Positions 53,818-62,600 of a stretch of 64,000 nucleotides of DNA are shown piece by piece. Every line of letters begins with the position of its first letter. Position 1 is the first letter of the stretch. Source of the stretch: an uncultured Eubacterium sp. (GTDB taxonomy: Bacteria; Bacillota; Clostridia; Lachnospirales; Lachnospiraceae); NCBI GenBank assembly GCA_910589665.1, contig CAJUTR010000007.1, positions 1-64,000 on the forward strand, given 5' to 3'. The notes beneath the pieces are model-generated. The model did not search any database. It saw only the letters and a program-made list of their open reading frames with translations, and was not told the origin of the DNA. A program made the translations under genes and the position numbers.

Positions 53818-55296
53818 CTATTTCAGAACAAGGGTTACGACACTGCAAGGTGGAAGTTTTGCCGTCAGCGCGCCGTCTGCCAGGCTTGCTCCTGTAAATG
53901 CCTGCGGCTTTACTACATCGTCCTTTTCGAACGTGTTAAAATCGCCCATGTTTCCGGTCAGCATCGTGCCGGTAACAGCGCCGTAGCTGCCTACGACGTC
54001 CATCTGGCACTCAATTTCTTCGGAAAGAGATACATTGGCGAGCGTTACAGTCAGCTCTCCTGCCTCATTGACCGAGGCCGACGATGAGACGAGCGGCACC
54101 GTATAGCCTTCGCATTCTTCCTTCGGTACATCGAGATAACAGTCAACGAGCGTCGCCCCCTGATGGCGCTTGTACATTTCAAACACATAGTAGGTCGGCG
54201 TTTTTACGATCTTCGCGCCCTCTGTCAGAACGACTGCCTGAAGTACATTGACAACCTGCGCGATATTTGCCATGTCGATGCGGTCGCAGCGGCGGTTGAA
54301 AATGTTCAAATTCAGCGCGGCAACCATCGCGTCGCGCATCGTATTCTGCTGGTACAAAAATCCCGGGTTCGTTCCCTCTTCTACCTGATACCACGTACCC
54401 CATTCATCAACGACGAGTTTCACCTTATGTTCCGGATCATATTTGCCCATGATCTCCAGATGGCGGTCGATCATTTCCTCGATACGAAGCGTGGACTCGA
54501 TCGTCTCGTAATACCGCTTTTCATCGAAACCGGTCGCCGTATCTTTTTTCTCCCAGCCGCACGGAACCGTATAATAGTGCATACTGATGGCGTCCGCGAA
54601 ATTACTGCCGATGATGCTCATCAGTTTGTCCGTCCACTCATAGTCGTCCGCGTTTGGGCCGCAGGCGATCTTGTACAATTTATTGTCGCCGTAGTTTTTG
54701 CAAAATGTCTGGAATCTGCGATATGTATTAGCATAATATTCAGGTGTCATATTTCCGCCGCAGCCCCAGTTCTCGTTGCCGACACCGAAATATTTCAGCT
54801 TCCACGGCTCTTTTCTGCCGTTTTGTGCACGCTTGTTCGCCATCGGGGATTCGCCGTCAAACGTCATGTACTCGATCCACTCGGACATTTCCTGTACGGT
54901 TCCGCTTCCGACATTCCCGTTAATATACGGCTCACAGCCGATCTGGCTGCACAGTTCAAAAAACTCGTGCGTGCCAAAACTATTATCCTCCACAACGCCG
55001 CCCCAGTTCGTATTTACCATACATTTCCGGCTCTCTTTCGGCCCGATGCCGTCCATCCAGTGATACTCGTCGGCAAAACATCCGCCCGGCCAGCGAAGTA
55101 CCGGAATGTCCAGATTTTTCAAAGCCTCTACCACGTCGTTACGCATTCCCTTTGTATTTGGTATGTCCGAATCTTCGCCGACGAAGATCCCCTCATAAAT
55201 GCAGCGGCCCAAATGCTCGGAAAAATGTCCGTAAATTTCTTTGTTTATGTTCCCCTGCTTTCTTTTTGTGTTGACCAGTCCTTCAACCTTCCTCAT
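53818..55296 (-). CDS. Intracellular alpha-L-arabinofuranosidase (GH51)
   Basis: An enzyme of about 492 residues without an export signal that releases L-arabinose from short arabinoxylo- or arabino-oligosaccharides. The TIM-barrel start is IYGHFSEHLGRCIYEGIFVG, then LRWPGGCFADEYHWMDGIGP. The acid/base Glu lies in GVGNENWGCGG, and the nucleophile Glu in LVVDEWGTWY. The C-terminal beta-sandwich ends SVVTLVLK. The length is normal. The start is moved to ATG 55296, 8 bases after GGAGG. The small zinc-ribbon gene is coupled behind it, and the secreted arabinoxylan-acting genes follow. Confidence 0.95.
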   Translation of the reverse strand: MRKVEGLVNTKRKQGNINKEIYGHFSEHLGRCIYEGIFVGEDSDIPNTKGMRNDVVEALKNLDIPVLRWPGGCFADEYHWMDGIGPKESRKCMVNTNWGGVVEDNSFGTHEFFELCSQIGCEPYINGNVGSGTVQEMSEWIEYMTFDGESPMANKRAQNGRKEPWKLKYFGVGNENWGCGGNMTPEYYANTYRRFQTFCKNYGDNKLYKIACGPNADDYEWTDKLMSIIGSNFADAISMHYYTVPCGWEKKDTATGFDEKRYYETIESTLRIEEMIDRHLEIMGKYDPEHKVKLVVDEWGTWYQVEEGTNPGFLYQQNTMRDAMVAALNLNIFNRRCDRIDMANIAQVVNVLQAVVLTEGAKIVKTPTYYVFEMYKRHQGATLVDCYLDVPKEECEGYTVPLVSSSASVNEAGELTVTLANVSLSEEIECQMDVVGSYGAVTGTMLTGNMGDFNTFEKDDVVKPQAFTGASLADGALTAKLPPCSVVTLVLK

Positions 55297-55321
55297 TTCT
55301 GCTACCTCCAAAAGTTATATT

Positions 55322-56152
55322 TTATTTTAATTTATAGAGAACTTCCTCAAAACAGACGCCGTCCGTCTCTGGAATGTCCATTTCTTCCGTTACCAGGATA
55401 CAATCCTTCACAAAGGCCGCCGCCTTTTTGACCGACTGTTCAAAATCCACGCCGTTGACACAGTCTGCCGCGATGATGGCGGAAAAAATATCGCCCGTGC
55501 CCGAGCGCACTTTGCCGACCCGTTTCTGGCGCAGGATCTTTAGTTCTCCCGGCCGCTCACTGACCGCGTTCGAGACATAATGACCTGTTTCCAGCCCGGA
55601 GATCACGATCTTTCCCGCCCCCAGCCCCCGCAGCCGCTCGATGATCTGCCGCAGTTCCCCGCCGGTCCAGCCGGAGCCTTTATACGGCAGGCCGGCCAGC
55701 ATACACGCTTCCGTGACATTCGGCGTTAAAATATCCGCAAACTGAACGAGGTGCTTCATGCGCTCGCACATGTCTGCCGTGTAAGTCGGATACGCCCTTC
55801 CATTCTCCCCCATGACCGGATCGATCACCACTTTTGTCCGCTCGTCGCGAAACGCCCGGATAAAATCCGTAACGATCTCAATCTGCGCCACGGAACCAAG
55901 AAAACCGCTGGTGATCCCCTCAAACCGCAGTCCCAGTTTTTTCCACTCCTCAATATACGCCGGCATCCGGTCCGTGTAATCATCGCAAAAAAACGACGGA
56001 AAACCGGTATGGTTTGAAAAAACAGAGGTCGGAACCACGCACCCCTGTACTTTCATGTGGGAAATGACCGGCAGGGATACCGCGACGGAACACCTGCCAA
56101 ATCCTGATATATCATTGATGATCGCAATTTTTTTCTGATTATTATGAGACAT
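55322..56152 (-). CDS. Pyridoxamine/pyridoxine kinase
   Basis: A ribokinase-fold protein of about 276 residues of the PdxK/PdxY group, which phosphorylates pyridoxal or pyridoxamine in the vitamin B6 salvage path. Motifs are KKIAIINDISGFGRCS at the start, SNHTGFPSF, VIDPVMGENGRAYPTY, LTPNVTEACMLAGLPY and the ATP/anion-hole GTGDIFSA. The start is uncertain: ATG 56152 (MSHNNQ) gives a family-like N-terminus, but a GTG at 56206 overlapping the trkH stop is also open. It sits between trkH and the GH51 gene. Confidence 0.88.
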   Translation of the reverse strand: MSHNNQKKIAIINDISGFGRCSVAVSLPVISHMKVQGCVVPTSVFSNHTGFPSFFCDDYTDRMPAYIEEWKKLGLRFEGITSGFLGSVAQIEIVTDFIRAFRDERTKVVIDPVMGENGRAYPTYTADMCERMKHLVQFADILTPNVTEACMLAGLPYKGSGWTGGELRQIIERLRGLGAGKIVISGLETGHYVSNAVSERPGELKILRQKRVGKVRSGTGDIFSAIIAADCVNGVDFEQSVKKAAAFVKDCILVTEEMDIPETDGVCFEEVLYKLK

Positions 56153-56193
56153 TTCAAATACACTTTCTAACATGTCCAGATGGTGACACGTAT

Positions 56194-57633
56194 TTATTTT
56201 TTCCACGTGCTAGGTGAAAACAAGAGCAGGATCGGAAACAATTCCAGTCTTCCCGCTATCATGTCAAAAATTAAAACAAGTTTTGATGCCGGCGCAAACA
56301 GCGAGAAATTCGCCATTGGCCCGACATCCTTCAAACCGGGGCCGATGTTATTGATCGTGGCGGCCACGGCAGAAAAATTCGTCACAAAATCAAACCCGTC
56401 CAAACTGATCAATAGCACGGACACGGCAAAAACGATGAGATACGCCACTAAAAACACATTGACGGAACGCACGACCTCATGCTCCACTTTTCGTCCGTCA
56501 ACGGAGATCTTATACACATTCCGAGGATGGATCATGATTTTTAGTTCTTTAAAAAAGGTCTTTGCCCATATGATCATACGAGAAACCTTCATACCGCCGC
56601 CGGTACTGCCCGCGCAGGCGCCAATAAACATAAGTAAGAGCAGGATCGTTTTGGAAAATTCCGGCCACTGGTCAAAATCCACCGTCGAAAACCCTGTCGT
56701 CGTGATGATGGATCCCACCTGAAAGGCCGCATGCCGCAGCGCCTCGCCTACACTGCCGAACATGCCCCGGATATTGATGGTGATGAATGCCACCGCCACC
56801 AGGATCACGCCCAGATACGCGCGGACTTCTGACATCTGAAACGCCTCTTTCCAGCGTTTTCCTAATATGAGCAAGTAATAAAATGTAAAATTAACTCCAA
56901 AAGCTATCATAAATACCGTCACGACGATCTGTATGTACGGGGAAAAACCGGCCAGACTGTCATTATAGATGCCGAATCCACCCGTACCCGCCGTACCAAA
57001 CGTAGTGGTGAGGGCATCGTAAACACTCATCCGTCCCGCCAGCAGAAAGAGAAATTCTACGACCGAAAGAACAAGGTACATGCCGTAGAGGATCTTGGCC
57101 GTCGATTTGATGCGGGGCACCAGTTTACCTACGGTAGGGCCCGGACTTTCCGCTTTCATCAGATACATATTCCTGCCGTCGGCAAGCGGTACGACTGCCA
57201 TCATAAAGACGAGAACCCCCATACCGCCGATCCAGTGGGTAAATGTTCTCCAAAAATTGATACACTTTGAGAGACTCTCCACATCCCCGAGGATCGTCGC
57301 CCCTGTCGTCGTAAATCCCGACGCGGTTTCAAACAGCGCATCGACATAGGAAGGTATGGCGCCTGACATCACAAACGGCAGCGCGCCGAATATACTGAGC
57401 AAAAACCAGCTTAGAGCCACGATAATAAATCCCTCTCTGGCATACATCGATTTATTCTGCGGCTTAAATCTAGTTATAATAAAACCCGTCACAAGACAGA
57501 TCAACGCGGACACAGCGAAAAATACCGCATCCTCTTCCCGGTAAATGGCTCCCACCAGACACGGCAGCATGAGAAAGATCCCCTCAAAATCCAGCAGCCA
57601 GCCGAGCATGTAAATGACAACCCTGTAATTCAT
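56194..57633 (-). CDS. trkH: TrkH-family potassium uptake channel
   Basis: A 479-residue membrane protein with the four-fold M1-P-M2 repeat of the TrkH/KtrB family. Selectivity loops are ETASGFTTTGATILGD, GTAGTGGFGIYN, ITTTGFSTVDFDQWP and ATINNIGPGL, with a conserved GGGMKVSR after the third. It brings K+ (or Na+) in with the TrkA partner. The start has a GGGGGAAG site 7 bases before it. It is 13 bases after trkA. Confidence 0.95.
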   Translation of the reverse strand: MNYRVVIYMLGWLLDFEGIFLMLPCLVGAIYREEDAVFFAVSALICLVTGFIITRFKPQNKSMYAREGFIIVALSWFLLSIFGALPFVMSGAIPSYVDALFETASGFTTTGATILGDVESLSKCINFWRTFTHWIGGMGVLVFMMAVVPLADGRNMYLMKAESPGPTVGKLVPRIKSTAKILYGMYLVLSVVEFLFLLAGRMSVYDALTTTFGTAGTGGFGIYNDSLAGFSPYIQIVVTVFMIAFGVNFTFYYLLILGKRWKEAFQMSEVRAYLGVILVAVAFITINIRGMFGSVGEALRHAAFQVGSIITTTGFSTVDFDQWPEFSKTILLLLMFIGACAGSTGGGMKVSRMIIWAKTFFKELKIMIHPRNVYKISVDGRKVEHEVVRSVNVFLVAYLIVFAVSVLLISLDGFDFVTNFSAVAATINNIGPGLKDVGPMANFSLFAPASKLVLIFDMIAGRLELFPILLLFSPSTWKK

Positions 57634-57646
57634 TTCTTACTTCCCC

Positions 57647-59014
57647 CTACTGCTTCCTGACATGGATCACATCGCGGATATCTTTCAGTCCGAGTGTCGT
57701 CGTCACGATGACGACCGAATCCCCGACCCGCATCGTGTCCTTACCACGGGGAATGATGATGTTCCTTCCGCGGATGATACAGGCAACGATCGTATTTTCT
57801 TTGATCTGCAGTTCCTCCAGCGGAATACCGGACAATTCCGAGTCCTGTTTCACGATAAATTCCAGCGCCTCCGCTTTATCATCCAGTATACGGTACATCG
57901 TTTCGACATTACAGCCGATCGAGTTCTTTTTCCCTCGCACAAACTGCAGGATGTGCTGTGCCGTAATTTTTTTCGGATATACGGTCGTATCCAAATCAAG
58001 TTCACGGATGATCTGGTCAAAATCCATGCGGTTGATCTTCGTCGCCACCTTGCCTTTTCCCTGGCTGCGGGCAAATAAAGACAGCATAACGTTTTCCTCA
58101 TCAATATTCGTCAGCGCCACGAACGCCTCCGCCTGGGACACTCCTTCTTCTATGAGGACACTCTGTTCCGCACCGTCCGCGTGAATAATCTGCGCCTTTG
58201 GCAAAAGTTCGGATAACACGTCACACCGCCGCTCATCCCGCTCCACCAGCTTTACGTCAATGCCCATCGGCAAAAGCAGCTTTGCCAGATAATACGACGT
58301 ATCCCCGCCGCCGACGATCATCGTATCTTTGACCTGGTGCGTCTCAATGCCAATCTTTTTAAAGAAGTCGCTCGCTTTTTTGGCGTCGGCCAGAATCGAT
58401 ACCACGTCTTTTTCATGAAGACGAAAATCCCCTTTGGGAATGAAAATATTTCCTCCCCGCTCCACGGCGCAGACGAGGACGTCGGCCTTTAGTTTGGGGG
58501 CAATGCTCATCACCAGCATATCACTTAAATTTGACTCCGGCGGAACGCGGAATTTAAGCATCTCCACGCGACCTTTGCCAAATGAATCGATCTTGATAGC
58601 AGATGGGAACCGCAGTACTTTCGCGATCTCCTGCGCTACCGCGAATTCCGGATTTATCGTCATAGCCAGTCCGAGCGTTTCTTTTACAAAATCAATTTCC
58701 GCGCTGTACTCTGGGTTTCTCACCCTGGCGATCGTCTGGCAGTTACCGGCGCGTTTGGCGATCAGACAGCACAAAAGGTTTAACTCGTCCGAAGCGGTTA
58801 CGGCGATCAGAAGGTCTGCTTTTTCAATGCCTGCTTCCATCTGGGTTTTGTAGCTCGCTCCGTTTCCTGCTACGCCCATTACGTCGAATTGGTTCGATAA
58901 TTCCTCTACGACTGCATAGCTGCGGTCGATCACGGTAACTTCATTGTCGTCTTTGTTCAATTCCTCCGCCAGCGTCCTGCCGACTTTCCCGCACCCAACA
59001 ATAATGATCTTCAT
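57647..59014 (-). CDS. trkA: TrkA, NAD-binding regulatory subunit of K+ uptake
   Basis: A 455-residue cytoplasmic protein with two RCK halves. Each has a Rossmann fold (IIVGCGKVGRTLAEEL at the start; MIVGGGDTSYYLAKLL near residue 230) and a TrkA-C domain with SDMLVMSIAPKLKADVL-type strands. It binds NAD(H) or ATP and opens or closes TrkH. It is the first of the trk pair, with a promoter at 59126-59154 and a GAGGAG site before ATG. Confidence 0.95.
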   Translation of the reverse strand: MKIIIVGCGKVGRTLAEELNKDDNEVTVIDRSYAVVEELSNQFDVMGVAGNGASYKTQMEAGIEKADLLIAVTASDELNLLCCLIAKRAGNCQTIARVRNPEYSAEIDFVKETLGLAMTINPEFAVAQEIAKVLRFPSAIKIDSFGKGRVEMLKFRVPPESNLSDMLVMSIAPKLKADVLVCAVERGGNIFIPKGDFRLHEKDVVSILADAKKASDFFKKIGIETHQVKDTMIVGGGDTSYYLAKLLLPMGIDVKLVERDERRCDVLSELLPKAQIIHADGAEQSVLIEEGVSQAEAFVALTNIDEENVMLSLFARSQGKGKVATKINRMDFDQIIRELDLDTTVYPKKITAQHILQFVRGKKNSIGCNVETMYRILDDKAEALEFIVKQDSELSGIPLEELQIKENTIVACIIRGRNIIIPRGKDTMRVGDSVVIVTTTLGLKDIRDVIHVRKQ

Positions 59015-59125
59015 GTTCTCCTCACATTCTGCCCCGCAATGAAATATTACGTGTTAGCTTTGTAACTTTCGGGTAATTCTTTTATGGTAAGTTGTTTGTT
59101 TGAAATAAAAAAATGGTATGTGTAT

Positions 59126-59154
59126 AACGTAACATAATGTGGGGGAAATGTCAA
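59126..59154 (-). promoter_or_regulatory. Promoter for trkA-trkH
   Basis: TTGACA (59149-59154), a 17-base spacer and TACGTT (59126-59131) on the minus strand. It is close to the end of the intron remnant. The -10 is weak. Confidence 0.55.
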
Positions 59155-59579
59155 TGTGGAAGGGGGGCAGTAATCCGCATCCCCTTGTGCTCTTGCTGAT
59201 CCCATTCAGGCCCTCCGCTCCCGAGTATGCAATCTTATATGCCGCCCAGCGGGGTACATCCAGCTTCATTAGATTCTTTGCTCTGTTCTTTGGCGTTTTC
59301 CAATACTTCCATATGCACATACGCGGGCGATATTTCCCTCCATGTACCTGCCACATTTACTCGTACTTCCAGCAACTTTTGGACTTCAGTGTCTCTTGTC
59401 ACCTTATCCGCATTTCCGAGCCTTATATGCGGTTTCTTTCCGTCAGGTCAAAGGTTTGCTTACAGCTTCTTTCAGATTCCGTCACACGGCGGACACCCTT
59501 GCCGTTCGGCTATGTGCTTCGTTGTTGCCTACGCGCACTCGGGACTTTCACCCGTTAGAACTCGCCCATGCTGGGCAAA
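59155..59579 (-). mobile_element. Group II intron remnant (5' RNA domain plus maturase C-terminus)
   Basis: On the minus strand, 59579 to about 59335 reads like domain I of bacterial group II introns: an AACGGGTGAAAGTCCCGA element, a GCAAGGGTGTCCGCCGTG element and a GGAATCTGAAAGAAGC element in the usual order. It then jumps into a coding stretch (about 59330-59170). That stretch gives a peptide MCIWKYWKTPKNRAKNLMK followed by LDVPRWAAYKIAYSG, the C-terminal DNA-binding part of the reverse transcriptase/maturase. The reverse transcriptase body and the 3' domains V and VI (no GAGC...GTTC hairpin found) are gone, so this is a deleted, immobile copy. It starts a few bases after the terminator hairpin at 59584-59617, where some group II introns prefer to insert. 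Confidence 0.75.
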
Positions 59580-59583
59580 CAAA

Positions 59584-59617
59584 AGAGCAGGGTACATATT
59601 TCTATATACCCTGCTCT
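59584..59617 (-). terminator. Intrinsic terminator of the giant secreted protein gene
   Basis: An 11-bp stem (59584-59594 with 59607-59617) and a 12-base loop, followed on the minus strand by TTTTGTTTG. It lies about 70 bases past the gene's stop. Confidence 0.9.
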
Positions 59618-59688
59618 GTAAGGAGTGTCACTACCTATGCCTTCACTAAATGACATTCCTGGGATGCCAACTCCACTTTTCTATTTAC

Positions 59689-62600
59689 CTATTTCTTTAC
59701 CTTGATCTTAATTCTCCGCTTGCAGCCGTTTTTCGCAAAGACATATATAGCGCATTCACCTGTTCCCTTTGCCTTTACCTTTCCGCCTGCCGTTACCGTC
59801 GCCACTTTTTTATTGCTGCTCAGATAGCGGAATTCTTTACAATGTGCCAGTGTGAGCTGCTTTTTCCGCTTATCATACAGAACTGCTTTGGGACGGAGTG
59901 TTGCGGTGCTGCCCCGCTTCATCACATACGAAACTTTCTTTACCTGAATCTTTTTGACATTCGTATATTTTACGCTGTCTTTCCCTGCGGTATGTATGAT
60001 TAAGGTTTTGGCAAGAGATGCTCTTTTACCATTCTCCCACTTCCATGCCACAACATACATTTTGAAATTATTTGTGGTATCCAGCTTTTTACCATTAATT
60101 TTTTTAATGGTAATATTTGTTATTCTGCCATTCTTGACCCGATTCAGCGACTTGGCACTAAAATCCTTTCCACAATACTGAGCATAGACGCTGTAACCGT
60201 TGGCGCCTGTTACCCTGCCCCATGAGACTTTCAGTTTCGTTCCCGTCTGAATGGCTTTCAAGTTGGAATGCAGTTCCAGTTTGCTCTTTTCCTTATCGAA
60301 TGCCTTTTGTGTTTCTGTCGGTGTCACAATTGGCTTCCCACTGGCATCGGGTGCCGGCGTCAAGATTGGATCTGCACTGGCGTCTGGTACTGGCGTCTCG
60401 GCTGGATTCGCACTGGCGTCTGGTACTGGCGTCTCGGCTGGATCCGCACTGGCGGCCGGTGTCGGTGTCGCAGCATTGTATTTCTTTACATTCACCGGCT
60501 CGCACGGCTGGCTCGCAAAGTTTGTATCCGTAGCGGGTTCTCGCACGATATAATCTGCAGCAGCCAATCCGGTAATCTCACCATTGGCATCCGCAGTCTT
60601 TTCCGTCCATGTTTTACCATCATCCGTGGATATTTCATAGAGCGTGTCTGCCTTCAAACCGGTCAGCTTTCCATCCTCCCTGCCTTCTCCGCTTACATCT
60701 TCAGCCTTCGGTGCGGGCGCTTCAGGTCTTGGCGGTATCGTCAGGTTCTGTGCCTCGCTGTCTTCCTCCGATAAACCATTCCCGAGACAGATGATGCAGC
60801 AGTCTCTGCCCATCCATTCCTCTTTGATGGGTACATTGCCCTCCTGATTTACCGTTATGATCTCGCTCACGGTCTCCCCGTCTTTTTCGTATTCCAATTT
60901 ATATTTCGTATCTGCCGCAAGCCCTGTCAGCGATGTTTCTCGATAATCAATCTCTGAAGCTGGCTTCTCACACTGCCATTTTGCCCAGTATTCCTTCGCC
61001 CCGGTTTCGGCAGCGGAAATATTCGTTACGGCTTCTCCGTCAAAGGCCTCGTTGTCATACCAGCCGACAAAAAGATAACGGTCTCTCGTCCAGTCAGCCG
61101 GCAGCACCGCCCCTGTTCCTTCCGTATAATCCGTAAGTTCGGTTCCGGCACTTCCGCCGTTTCCGTGCAGAGTAACCTCATAGCATCCATTTACTTTCAC
61201 CGGCTCACACGGCTGGCTTGCAAACTTTGTATCCGTAGCGGATTCCCGCACGATATAATCTGCGGCTGCCAGTCCGGTAATCTCACCTTTTTCGTTAGCG
61301 ATCTTTTCCGTCCATATCCCGCCGCCATCCGTGGATATTTCATAGGCTGTGTCTGCCTTCAGACCAGTCAGCATCCCGTCCTCTCTGTCTATTCCGCTTA
61401 CCTCTTTCCCCACGGGTGCAGGTGCAGCAGGTCTTGGCGGTATCGTCAGGCGCTGGGCCTCGCTGTCAATACTCGACATACCATAACCGGAACGAATGAT
61501 CTGACATTCCTGGCCCATCCAGACATCCTCGATATATCCATAACCGGCATCATCCGTCATAAAAGTACTGGTCATCGTGTTCCCGTCTTCTGTGTATACG
61601 ATCTTATATTCCGCATTCGGTACAAGCCCGCCCGGCACTCGTTCTTTCAATGATGTTTCCCGGTAATCAATGTCCGCATCCGGCATATCAAACCGCACGG
61701 GTAAACCGGAACCAACTGTCACTCTCGCCGGATGGCCCGTAAAATTGCCTGTACCGTCCGGATGATCTGCTGCTTTTACACGCACACAGTATTTTCCGAA
61801 AGAATCCAAAGCATCATCTGGCAGGCAGCCGGTACCGTAAAGTCCGGTAATCTTTCCGTCTGTCACAACGGCATCACGCCATTGAATGATGAAACTGTCT
61901 TCGGCAATCTCGTATTCCTGATCCGCCGCAAACCCCGTAATCGTTCCGTCACGCCACATCGGATGGCTCTCGTCTTCTGTACCAAGTATCGGTGCGTCCG
62001 GACGTAAAGGAATGGTAATGCTTTGTTCCGGACTGTTGCTTCTTGATTCCATACTGCTGATCTGCACGATGGTAAGCGTCTTGCCAATCCAGTCTTCCTC
62101 TAACATGATCTTCCCGTCCGCATCCGTTGTCATCATCTTTCTGCTATCATCTTCACCATCCACGCTGATCCAATATGACGTATCTCCCTCCAGACCGGTC
62201 AGCGTTTCCTCCACATAACCGATCTTTGCCCGGGGTACATCGAGAGGAGTCTTGACTTTGATGGTCAGTTTCTTTGTGGATTGATTCCCCGCATGATCCA
62301 CAGCCGTTATGGTAATATCGGTCTCTCCTTCCAGGATCTTCGCGCTCGGAATGGTGAAATCAACCTTTGTCTTACGCTCGTTTTTATATTCATCCTGCGT
62401 CCCCACCAGCGTCGGCTCACCCTCTCCGATCTGGTAGCTGAGAGACGCGATACCTCCTGTAATCAGACCGTTCAGAATGTCGTTCTCCTCGTCCGTTACG
62501 TTCACCATAAGTTCCGGCGCCGTCTCATAATATTCCTCTGAAACCGTCATTCCGAGTACATCTGCCGCGGCTGCCGATACTGCCGCTCCCGTTACCGCTA

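Noticed and set aside
59139..59653. Several plus-strand frames
   Set aside because: They are translations of the antisense of the group II intron RNA and do not resemble proteins with a start site.
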